Assembly: GCA_964478075.1 (NCBI GenBank)
Contig: CAYZGO010000010.1
Coordinates: 1 to 64,000 of the forward strand
DNA length: 64,000 nucleotides
DNA from: DAOUEX01 sp034430235
GTDB lineage: Bacteria > Chloroflexota > Anaerolineae > UBA2200
Reading direction: 5' to 3'
Shown here: one piece after another, positions 16,485 to 23,722 of the stretch
How positions within the stretch are numbered: position 1 is the stretch's first letter
Layout of the letters: each line of letters opens with the position of its first letter
Translations under genes and position numbers: made by a program
Notes under the pieces: model-generated
Database searches by the model: none
Seen by the model: the letters and a program-made list of their open reading frames with translations, nothing else
Told to the model about the DNA's origin: nothing

Positions 16485-17516
16485 TCACGCGTTGTTGACC
16501 CGTTGTGTGAATTCGATCAACTCCTGCAACTTGCGCGCCGCTGTGCCAGAATCAATAGCTTCCTCAGCCCGTGATACCCCTTCACGAAGGTTGCGCGCCA
16601 TCTTGCCTAGCACCAACGTAGCCGCAGCATTAAGCACGACAATATCTCGCGCCGCGCCCCTCTTGCCAGCCAGCACGCTCTTCGTAACGCGCACGTTCAC
16701 CTTCGGCGTGCCGCCAGCCACGTCGGCAAGCCGTGCGCGAGCCAAATCCAGGTCCGCAGGGTCAAGGAAGAAGGTGGAGACTATGCCCTCTTCGTCGAGC
16801 CGGCTCACTTTGTTCACCCCGGTCGTGGAGAACTCGTCCATGCCATCGGCCCCGTAGACTACGAACGCCTGGCGGATGCCCAGCGCGCGCTGGGTGTAGG
16901 CCACTGGCTCGGTGAGAGCCCCAGAATACACGCCCACCACTTGTGCCGAAGCTCCGGCTGGGTTGACGAGTGGATCAAGCACGTTCAGTATAGTCCGTAT
17001 CCCCACTTCACGCGCCACGACGAGTGCCCGTTCCAGTCCAGGCTGCAGCAGCGGCGCAAAGAGGAAGCCAATGCCCACCTCATCAATGCACTGCGCCATT
17101 TGCTGCGGGGTCAGTTCCAGGTTAGCGCCCAGAGCCTCCAGCAAGTCTGCGCTGCCGCACTGGCTGGAAACGGAGCGGTTGCCATGTTTAGCGATAGCCA
17201 GTCCCGCACCGGCCGCTACCAGCGCTGCGGTCGTGGAGATATTGAACGTACCTGCCCGGTCGTCACCCGTCCCGCAGATGTCTACCAGATCTTGCCGCTC
17301 TGGGCTTACGAGCGTGACGCCTTTGCGTATGGCACGCGCGCAGCCAATCAGCTCCTCTACAGTCTCGCCCTTCATGCGCAAAGCAGTCAAAAAGGCGGCC
17401 ACCTGCGCTGCGCTAGCCTCCTTTTCGGTGATCTCCACCATAGCCGCCTCAGCATCGTGTTCACTAAGCGACTCGTTTTGTATCAGCCTGGCAATTGCTT
17501 CCTTAACCCTGCTCAT
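16485..17516 (-). CDS. trpD: Anthranilate phosphoribosyltransferase
   Basis: 343 residues. It transfers phosphoribose from PRPP to anthranilate, the second committed step of tryptophan synthesis. The PRPP-binding loop ICGTGDDRAGTFNISTTAAL, the KHGNRSVSSQCGSADLLEAL block and VLDPLVNPAG are canonical, as is the N-terminal helical domain (LSEHDAEAAMVEI, FLTALRMKGET). Start ATG has AGGAG about 12 nt upstream. No other trp gene is nearby; it stands alone behind a GTPase gene (71-bp gap), so a scattered trp pathway or a related substrate is possible. Confidence 0.88.
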   Translation of the reverse strand: MSRVKEAIARLIQNESLSEHDAEAAMVEITEKEASAAQVAAFLTALRMKGETVEELIGCARAIRKGVTLVSPERQDLVDICGTGDDRAGTFNISTTAALVAAGAGLAIAKHGNRSVSSQCGSADLLEALGANLELTPQQMAQCIDEVGIGFLFAPLLQPGLERALVVAREVGIRTILNVLDPLVNPAGASAQVVGVYSGALTEPVAYTQRALGIRQAFVVYGADGMDEFSTTGVNKVSRLDEEGIVSTFFLDPADLDLARARLADVAGGTPKVNVRVTKSVLAGKRGAARDIVVLNAAATLVLGKMARNLREGVSRAEEAIDSGTAARKLQELIEFTQRVNNA

Positions 17517-17587
17517 TCTTAGTCAGCTCTCCTTGCCTGTATTCGTATCATATCCATGTCTGTCAAAGTCACCGTGGGCTACTCCTC

Positions 17588-18850
17588 CTATTCTGCCCCT
17601 TGCTCATCCTTCACATCCTGCTGCGCCTGCCGCTCAACAGCCTGGTCCACTGCCCGACCACCTTCTTCCGCCAGCGGCGAGCCACAGTAAGCGCAGAAAA
17701 CAGCACCCGAGGGATTGGTTTTACCGCACGCGGGACACCTTGGTTTCCGGCGACGCCTGGGCAGGCTAGGCACATGCGGGCGAGGCAGGCTCAGTTTGAA
17801 CCTGCTGCCCGGCGCGCGCCTGGCGGAAGGCGCTGGCAGTGCACCGCGTGCCCTGGCCACTAGATCGCGGCTCAGGTGGCGGGCCTGAGCTGCAGTTTCG
17901 CGGTACATCTCACCGAGAACCTGAGACGATAACGCCTGCCCACTGTCACACCATGCCTGAATCGCTTCGCCTGTGACCACGGTGCCACCGTAAGCGACGC
18001 CAACCTTGGATTCGAGTCCCCAGACCGGGATCAAGCCCAAGAGTCGGCGGGCCAACTGGCGCCACAGCTCTCCTACTTCGACGGCCGAACTCAGTGCGCT
18101 GACGTCCTGTTGCCAATCTAAAGGGAACCTGTGAGCTAGTCCGAGCCGATAGGCCATCATCGCCTGATTCGTGCTCAATACCTCGATATCGCCGGCACTC
18201 AGTGGGATACGCAATTTAGGTATGCCCTCAGCCAGTCCGCTGGCCGAAGCGTAAGTCGCGTTAACCAGGGCTGTGCGCTCGACAAGTTCGCCTGCAACCC
18301 TGCTACGAAAGAGCGGCAGGTATCGCGCCAACACAAGAGCATGCTCAGGCAGCACCTCCAGGATGGCAGGCACGAGCAACTCCTGTACTGTATCCGCCTG
18401 GCTCGTGCTGAGAGGCAGGATCTCGGCGCCGCGCCAACGGGCCTGACCACGGATCAAGCGCATCTCTGCCTGCAGGATATCCATCTTGGTGTAGCACACC
18501 AGTATAGGCTTCCCCAGGTAAGAGAGATAGTCCGCTGCTGCCACTTCCTCAACGTAGCTGCCCTTTGTGGCGTCGAGCAGCAGGACGAGCAGCGTAGCCG
18601 AATCCAGGTCACTTATGTCCTCCACAGATAGTGGCAAACGGTACTCCGGCAGGTACTCTTCCAGCTCGGAAGGCACCTCCACCCCAAGCAAGCTGCCAGC
18701 CAGAGCGCAGGTCAAAGCGGTTTTGCCACTGCCGGGAGCACCAATGAGGGCCAGTTGAAAGCTCTTCTCAGCCTCCATCTGAACAGGCCCGGCATCGAGT
18801 TCCCTCAACGCCTTCCACAACCGATCGCCAATCTCGTCCCAGTCAGGCAT
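17588..18850 (-). CDS. P-loop GTPase-like protein with C-terminal zinc ribbon
   Basis: 420 residues. The Walker A motif is IGAPGSGKTALTCAL, followed by a Walker B-like LLVLLLDATKG and a guanine-recognition-like motif YTKMD. A middle helical region contains VGVAYGGTVVTGEAIQAW, similar to DUF697-type segments. After a basic linker (PRRRRKP) comes a zinc ribbon, CPACGKTNPSGAVFCAYCG. Start is the ATG at 18850: the promoter at 18884-18912 lies inside any longer frame, which rules the longer start out. Function unknown; probably a membrane-associated regulatory GTPase. Upstream of trpD in the same direction. Confidence 0.7.
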   Translation of the reverse strand: MPDWDEIGDRLWKALRELDAGPVQMEAEKSFQLALIGAPGSGKTALTCALAGSLLGVEVPSELEEYLPEYRLPLSVEDISDLDSATLLVLLLDATKGSYVEEVAAADYLSYLGKPILVCYTKMDILQAEMRLIRGQARWRGAEILPLSTSQADTVQELLVPAILEVLPEHALVLARYLPLFRSRVAGELVERTALVNATYASASGLAEGIPKLRIPLSAGDIEVLSTNQAMMAYRLGLAHRFPLDWQQDVSALSSAVEVGELWRQLARRLLGLIPVWGLESKVGVAYGGTVVTGEAIQAWCDSGQALSSQVLGEMYRETAAQARHLSRDLVARARGALPAPSARRAPGSRFKLSLPRPHVPSLPRRRRKPRCPACGKTNPSGAVFCAYCGSPLAEEGGRAVDQAVERQAQQDVKDEQGAE

Positions 18851-18883
18851 CTCGACTACTCTCCCCTTTCCACGTCCAGAGGG

Positions 18884-18912
18884 ATTGTAATGCACCACAC
18901 GAGGATTGTCAA
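18884..18912 (-). promoter_or_regulatory. Promoter of the GTPase-trpD unit
   Basis: Minus strand TTGACA (18907-18912), 17-bp spacer, TACAAT (18884-18889), about 34 bp before the ATG at 18850. Confidence 0.8.
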
Positions 18913-19301
18913 CCCAAGAAACCCGAGCCGCCACTTGGGATTGAGAAGTGCACCATTTCGAAGAGAGGATCCTGCAATTCAACTGCTCTTGTGAGATTCG
19001 TGTGCCGATTGAATCACCACTGACGGTCTGACCAGACTTCAGTCGGGCATTTCACTTCAGTGTCTGCCTGGCCTAGAACTGAATGAGACCCTCCACACAC
19101 AACGCTTGACCACTTTCTGAATAGCATCTATAATCCATCTAGGACGTCACGCCGCTTGATACATTCGTCACATCAGCGCCGTTGGACACGCACCGTTGCC
19201 TTGCGAAAGCGCAACGAGCTCATCGTCTCGTTCCAACTCCAACGCTGACCCACCCATGACCACTATGGGAGCGGGTTGTCGGCACACGACAAGGAGGCAT
19301 C
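18913..19301. other. Divergent intergenic region
   Basis: No gene seen. It contains the promoter for the zinc-ribbon/LysM gene (19106-19134) and a leader of about 160 bp in which I recognise no known RNA element. Confidence 0.5.
19106..19134 (+). promoter_or_regulatory. Promoter of the zinc-ribbon/LysM gene
   Basis: TTGACC at 19106-19111, 17-bp spacer, perfect TATAAT at 19129-19134. Confidence 0.7.
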
Positions 19302-21032
19302 ATGATCATCTGTCCCAAGTGCAAAGCCAAGAATGAGCCTCAGCGCACCACCTGCCACGCCTGTGGCTCAAACCTATTGCCGGGAGAGACTCTCGGCAGC
19401 CGCATGGGCTGCTTGGTTGGCGGACTGCTCTGCGGCGTGGTCTTCATTGGCATTGCAATCGCATTTGTCAAGGCTATGCAGGAAGGCGGCTTGAGCAGTA
19501 TACTGGACCTCGGCCTCAAAACTACGGGGTTGCTCATTGTCGTAGGTCTGTACGCACTCGGCGGCCTCACGTTTGGCCTCTACCAGGCATTCCGGCGTAC
19601 GCCAGAGTATGAGAAGCATGCCATGCGCGCCGCACGCCACGTACGGGACGAGCCTGAGCAGGCGTTGGCGGACTATGCAAGGGCCCTCGAGCTGTCTCCT
19701 ACGGAGAAGCTGCGCGTCCCGTACTGGGAGCAGCGGGCAAAGGTCTATCAGGAACTGGGTCGCACAGAGGAAGCAAGAGCCGACCTGCAGAGCTACATTG
19801 ACCATATAGATCGTACTCTGCCAGCCACCAAGGGCCAAGAACACGCCAAGTTGCTCAAGAAGCGTGGAGAGATACTAGAGCAGCAAGGGCGTTTCGCTGA
19901 GGCTGCGGCCCAACTCGAATCCTATCTCCAAGCACCAGGAGCTGAAGAAGGCGGCCAAGAGTTTGTCCAACTCCTGGGTGGCAGCGCGGAAGCCTACAAG
20001 GCCACAGGCGTCAAACGCACCAAGGGCGAAATCGAAAAGCTGCGACGTCAGGCAGTCGCGGAGGGAGAGCTTGTCGCTGTCGGCTACTGCCGCCGCTGCC
20101 GTGATGCGGTAGAACCTACGCCTGATGGCAAGTGCCCGCGCTGCGGCAAACCCGTGTCCAATGTCGAGTATCTGCCACCAGCCGCCCGAGATGCGGCCTC
20201 TGAACGGATAAGACGCCAGGGCACGCAAACTGCCAGGAAACGAAAAACACTGCTCATCGTAGGGGCGTTAGTGCTGGTCCCGCTGTTAGTCTGCTGTATC
20301 GCAGCCCTGCTCTCCTCTACCTCCAAGCGCCAACCTGAGCCAGTCACCCCTTCACCAGTCACCTCCGCAGCAGGGCCACAGACTTTCCAGGACAACGTCT
20401 TCTCCTTCGAGTACCCGGGCGATTGGGAAGTAGTAGACGACAGCGGTGTGCGAACACTGCTGCGCACCAGCCTCAAGGGCCTGACCCGCGAAGGCTACAG
20501 CTACATCGGCGGCGTCTACACGGGCGCCCTGGACACGCGTAAGGGCTGCGCCAGCATCGTTCTGGTCGTGCTCAAGGACCCCAGCTTGCAGGGCACGTTG
20601 ACGGACAATGACTATGCCAACGTCAAGGCCAGCTATGAGGAAACCATGGGCTCACGGCTCATCTCCATCCGCCAAACGACCGTGAGCGCCTTGCCTGCGG
20701 TGGAGATTGTCCACATCGGCGCCAGCCGCCAATCCAGGATACACAGCCTGATGATCGTCCCACAAGAGAAAGGCCTCGCCTACTCTGTCACCTGCTCAGC
20801 CCACGTGGACGATTATGAGCCCTTCGAGCCAGCCTTTGATGCAGCCTTGTCCAGCCTGCGCATCGGCACACCAGGTCAAGAACCCCAACAGCGCACCTAC
20901 GTGGTGCAATCAGGCGACACCCTGGCCAAGATTGCGGGCAAGTTTGGCACTACCGTGGAAGCACTGGTGCACGCAAACGACATCAGTGACCCCAGTCTCA
21001 TCCGCGTAGGCCAGGTACTGATCATCCCATAG
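19302..21032 (+). CDS. Zinc-ribbon, TPR-like, LysM membrane protein
   Basis: 576 residues with an unusual order of parts. An N-terminal zinc ribbon (CPKC ... CHAC, residues 4-21) precedes two membrane segments (about 34-55 and 68-88). Then come helical repeats resembling TPRs (EQALADYARALELSP, QEHAKLLKKRGEILEQQGRFAEA), a second zinc ribbon (CRRCRDAVEPTPDGKCPRCG), another membrane segment (LLIVGALVLVPLLVCCIAAL), an unassigned domain beginning FQDNVFSFEYPGDWEVV, and a C-terminal LysM domain (YVVQSGDTLAKIAGKFGTT). LysM binds cell-wall glycans, so the C-terminus is inferred to be outside and the zinc ribbons inside. Ribosome site AAGGAGG before the ATG. No function is known to me. Confidence 0.75.
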   Translation: MIICPKCKAKNEPQRTTCHACGSNLLPGETLGSRMGCLVGGLLCGVVFIGIAIAFVKAMQEGGLSSILDLGLKTTGLLIVVGLYALGGLTFGLYQAFRRTPEYEKHAMRAARHVRDEPEQALADYARALELSPTEKLRVPYWEQRAKVYQELGRTEEARADLQSYIDHIDRTLPATKGQEHAKLLKKRGEILEQQGRFAEAAAQLESYLQAPGAEEGGQEFVQLLGGSAEAYKATGVKRTKGEIEKLRRQAVAEGELVAVGYCRRCRDAVEPTPDGKCPRCGKPVSNVEYLPPAARDAASERIRRQGTQTARKRKTLLIVGALVLVPLLVCCIAALLSSTSKRQPEPVTPSPVTSAAGPQTFQDNVFSFEYPGDWEVVDDSGVRTLLRTSLKGLTREGYSYIGGVYTGALDTRKGCASIVLVVLKDPSLQGTLTDNDYANVKASYEETMGSRLISIRQTTVSALPAVEIVHIGASRQSRIHSLMIVPQEKGLAYSVTCSAHVDDYEPFEPAFDAALSSLRIGTPGQEPQQRTYVVQSGDTLAKIAGKFGTTVEALVHANDISDPSLIRVGQVLIIP

Positions 21033-21210
21033 CTGCCAGGCGCGGCGACGAGCAGCTATCGGCGGGACACTGCTGGCTGCTACAGGCATGGCGCTGTTTG
21101 CCTCCATGTACCTAGCAGGCAGCAGCAACAAACTCCGTGGGACGGCCACCTACAGCCTGTCCTTCCTTGTATCACGCATCCTGATCCTCATTGCCTGGCA
21201 CAGTTCCCGC

Positions 21211-21239
21211 TTCGCAGAAAGTGATTTGTGTTGTATAAT
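21211..21239 (+). promoter_or_regulatory. Probable promoter of the membrane protein gene
   Basis: TTCGCA at 21211-21216, 17-bp spacer, perfect TATAAT at 21234-21239; ATG at 21315. Nothing else is recognised between 21033 and this promoter. Confidence 0.55.
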
Positions 21240-21314
21240 GGCCTAAGGCACGTTAACCCACTGAATACGCTGTACACAGTCAACTAACCACAAACAGCAA
21301 GGAGGCAAACGAGA

Positions 21315-22007
21315 ATGAGAAACGACGAGATCAAGAGAGTACAGCCCGCTGACATCTGGATCGCCATCCTGGTACTCGGTTCCCTCTGGGGCTTGTCGGA
21401 GACGGTCCTAAGCGGCGTCATCACGGCAGCAGGGCTTCCCTACCGCGCTGCAATCCTGACCGGGGTTGGCATGGGTCTCATGGCCATCGCAGCAGCCGCT
21501 TTCCGGAAGCCCCTCATGCTCCCCGGCATTGCAGTTGTGGCCATCCTGTGCAAGCAACTCGTGGTACCCATCCTCCACGTCTCAGTCATGTGCAAGGCCA
21601 ACTCCTGCCTGGCTGTGATGGTGGAGGGGCTGGTCCTGGCCGGAGCGGTGACCCTTGCCGGGCGCAAACTGCACAGGGGCACTCTGGGCCGCATAGCGGG
21701 CGGGGCGTTGGCAGCCCTGTCTGCGGCGGCCGCGTTCTACTTCGTCGGCATGCGCGTGGCACCATGCCGCTACCTTCTCACCTTTGACCGCCCTGGCGGT
21801 CTGCAGGCATTTATGGTTGCAGAGGGCTTGGTGTGGTCCGTCTTCTCAGGACTACTTTTCCCTGCTGGATACTGGGTGGGAGCGCGACTCGAGGACAGCG
21901 GCTTTGCTCTGGGAAGGAAAAACCCCCTAGCCTATTATGTCACCAGTGCAGTGCTTGTAGTTCTTTGCTGGCTGGCGAGCGCCTTCGCTATTGCCGCTGG
22001 ATTCTAG
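21315..22007 (+). CDS. Integral membrane protein of unknown function
   Basis: A 230-residue hydrophobic protein with about seven membrane segments and a short polar N-terminus. Four cysteines (in LCKQL, MCKANSCL and APCRYL) lie in or near membrane segments and could matter for metal or redox chemistry. The compact helix bundle is reminiscent of small-molecule uptake components, but I cannot assign it to a family. A strong ribosome site (AAGGAGG) precedes the ATG and its own promoter lies at 21211. The next gene on this strand is the transposase, so it appears monocistronic. Confidence 0.7.
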   Translation: MRNDEIKRVQPADIWIAILVLGSLWGLSETVLSGVITAAGLPYRAAILTGVGMGLMAIAAAAFRKPLMLPGIAVVAILCKQLVVPILHVSVMCKANSCLAVMVEGLVLAGAVTLAGRKLHRGTLGRIAGGALAALSAAAAFYFVGMRVAPCRYLLTFDRPGGLQAFMVAEGLVWSVFSGLLFPAGYWVGARLEDSGFALGRKNPLAYYVTSAVLVVLCWLASAFAIAAGF

Positions 22008-22182
22008 CCAAGAAACACAGCCCAGGAATCCATTCCCTTTTGCAGGGACACACAGGAACCGCAGAGTGCGCCGAAGCTCAACGAGTCCTCCGCGCACTCT
22101 GTCTGACTTGCCAGGAGAAGGGGAGATGGCTCCTTGAGCACCACGAAGCGGCACTTGCGTAAGTGTTCAACCGAATCACCGG

Positions 22183-22240
22183 GCGTGGGAGCCCGCCCTG
22201 CTGAATAGACGAGACACCGCAGCAGAGGCAGCTCCCACGC
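22183..22240 (+). repeat. REP-like hairpin upstream of the RAYT gene
   Basis: Perfect 10-bp inverted repeat GCGTGGGAGC (22183-22192) / GCTCCCACGC (22231-22240). The loop contains CCTGCTGAATAG and AGCAGAGGCA. The same arrangement recurs at 22849-22912, and half of it at 22962-22990. Confidence 0.75.
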
Positions 22241-22276
22241 TGCCAGATTGGACGGGCGAAACCTGGAGCGACACAA

Positions 22277-22786
22277 ATGAGCCGAACCCACAGGCCAATC
22301 ATACCCAACGCAACCTACTTGATCACCAGCGTGACCTATCAGCGGCAGCGATGGTTTGCCAGGCCCCAGTTCGCCCAAATTGTCGTTGACCAGTGGAAAC
22401 ACTATGAGAAGGCTTACCAGTTCCACGTGCACACCTACAGCGTACTGCCCAACCACTATCATGTTGTGCTGAACGTGGGCGAGAAAAAGACCATCAGCCA
22501 GATCCTACACGCCGTAAACTCATACATCGTCACGCTCATCAACCAACAACTCGGCCGTCAGACCAAGGTTCGACTCTGGGAGAGAAACCCGTGGGACGAG
22601 GTTGTCCGTGATGAAAAGACGTACTGGCAAAAGGTTGCCTATGTCCTGTTCAATGCTTGGCGCGAAGCTTTGGTCAGTGACGCGCTTGAGCCATATCCGT
22701 TCTCAGACCTCGGCGCGTGGCTTGAGCGAGAGGGGAAGGAATTCGTGCAGGATCTCTTTTCTCGCTATAGGCGATGGGCTGAGTAA
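22277..22786 (+). CDS. REP-associated tyrosine transposase (RAYT, IS200/Y1-type)
   Basis: 169 residues. The HUH metal-binding motif is in SVLPNHYHVVLNV; the segment VAYVLFNAWREALVSD corresponds to the conserved helix holding the catalytic tyrosine in RAYTs. The family nicks and joins single-stranded DNA and mobilises REP palindromes. The reading frame is intact and preceded by GGAG. Hairpin repeats sit on both sides (22183-22240, 22849-22912), as expected for a RAYT with its cognate REP sequences. It has no tnpB partner, and the gene is probably resident rather than a complete insertion sequence. Confidence 0.85.
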   Translation: MSRTHRPIIPNATYLITSVTYQRQRWFARPQFAQIVVDQWKHYEKAYQFHVHTYSVLPNHYHVVLNVGEKKTISQILHAVNSYIVTLINQQLGRQTKVRLWERNPWDEVVRDEKTYWQKVAYVLFNAWREALVSDALEPYPFSDLGAWLEREGKEFVQDLFSRYRRWAE

Positions 22787-22848
22787 GTACTAGCTCGCTA
22801 GGCGTCTACACACAGCCGGTCGTGCCCCTCGCTACACTCAGGATGCCA

Positions 22849-22912
22849 CGCAAGGAGCCCGGCCTCCTGAACAGCGAGCCACTCCCAATCTAAGCAGAGG
22901 CAGCTCCTCGCG
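22849..22912 (+). repeat. REP-like hairpin downstream of the RAYT gene
   Basis: CGCAAGGAGC (22849-22858) pairs at 9 of 10 positions with GCTCCTCGCG (22903-22912). The loop carries CCTCCTGAACAGCG and AAGCAGAGGCA, matching the copy upstream of the transposase in sequence and spacing. Confidence 0.7.
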
Positions 22913-22961
22913 AAGCATCCACGGAGTGAAACGGAATGGGCACGCTGCTGGACAACAGGGT

Positions 22962-22990
22962 GCGGGAGTCCCGCCTGCTGAACAGCGAAC
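22962..22990 (+). repeat. Partial REP-like copy
   Basis: GCGGGAGTCCCGCCTGCTG and AACAGCGAAC match the left half of the two hairpins; the right half is missing. It lies just before the ribosome site of the next gene. Confidence 0.55.
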
Positions 22991-23016
22991 TGCCCCCAGC
23001 TTCAGGAGAAAAGTCC

Positions 23017-23457
23017 ATGATGTTACACATTCGACAGGCGACCGCTAACGATGCGGAGGCCTTGGCGCGCCTTACCACACAACTAGGGTACCCTTCACAG
23101 AGTGAAGAAATCACACGTCGCCTGCGTGATCTGCCACCTGAAAGGAGTGGCATCTTTGTAGCCGTAATAGATAACAAAGTCCTCGGGTGGGTCCATGTGA
23201 ACCTGCTTTCCAGACTCCAAGTCAGTAACGCTGCTGAGATCGCTGGACTCGTCGTGGACGAGAAATCGCGTAGCAAAGCAATTGGCCGTGCACTGCTGAA
23301 AGCCGCCGAGGCGTGGGCAATAGAGAAGGATTGCTCTACTATGTACGTGCGTACCAACGTCGTACGCCACGGCGCTCACGTCTTCTACCGTCACCTTGGC
23401 TACCAACAAGTGAAGACAAGCCTTACCTTCACCAAATCCCTTGGTCAGCAAGAGTAG
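23017..23457 (+). CDS. GNAT N-acetyltransferase
   Basis: A 146-residue single-domain acetyltransferase. IRQATANDAEALARLTTQLGYP opens the fold, GLVVDEKSRSKAIGRALLKAAE is the acetyl-CoA loop, and HVFYRHLGYQQVKTSLTFTK closes it; the tail is typical of the group related to aminoglycoside or amino-acid acetyltransferases. Start at ATG 23017 with AGGAGA 8 nt upstream; the longer frame from 22936 would translate through a REP repeat and was rejected. Substrate unknown. Confidence 0.82.
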   Translation: MMLHIRQATANDAEALARLTTQLGYPSQSEEITRRLRDLPPERSGIFVAVIDNKVLGWVHVNLLSRLQVSNAAEIAGLVVDEKSRSKAIGRALLKAAEAWAIEKDCSTMYVRTNVVRHGAHVFYRHLGYQQVKTSLTFTKSLGQQE

Positions 23458-23567
23458 TGCTTCATCAAGCTTGGAATAGTAGGTACAGGCGTCCAACTGC
23501 CGCGCAGCCCAGTGCAGGTCCCAGACGGAGCGAGAAGCGGCTCTTCGTTGAGGATAGTCATGTTTAC

Positions 23568-23629
23568 CAGCCACAAAGACACAGTTCATATTCCTGTTTT
23601 CTTGGTGTCTTTGTGTCTTGGTGGTCAAT
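23568..23629. repeat. Copy of the CACAAAGAC/GTGTCTTGGTGG interspersed repeat
   Basis: Imperfect inverted repeat: CCACAAAGACAC on the left, TCTTTGTGTCTTGGTGG on the right. Related elements are at 47611-47850, 63788-63866 and 63884-63963. Comparable elements are common between genes in many environmental bacteria. Confidence 0.65.
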
Positions 23630-23722
23630 TCTCTCCCTACAAACAAGAGGCCCCAACCAGGTGTCTTCACTCGGTTGGGGCCTGCAGCACACTCTGGACT
23701 TATCCCCTTCTCGTCCTCACCT

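Noticed and set aside
21033..21210. Short membrane-protein-like frame after the LysM gene
   Set aside because: A hydrophobic run (GGTLLAATGMALFASMYLAG) is seen, but there is no start codon with ribosome site and no family similarity.
22936..23016. Longer N-terminus for the GNAT gene
   Set aside because: It would translate through a REP-like repeat; the ATG at 23017 has AGGAGA at good spacing and begins the GNAT fold directly.
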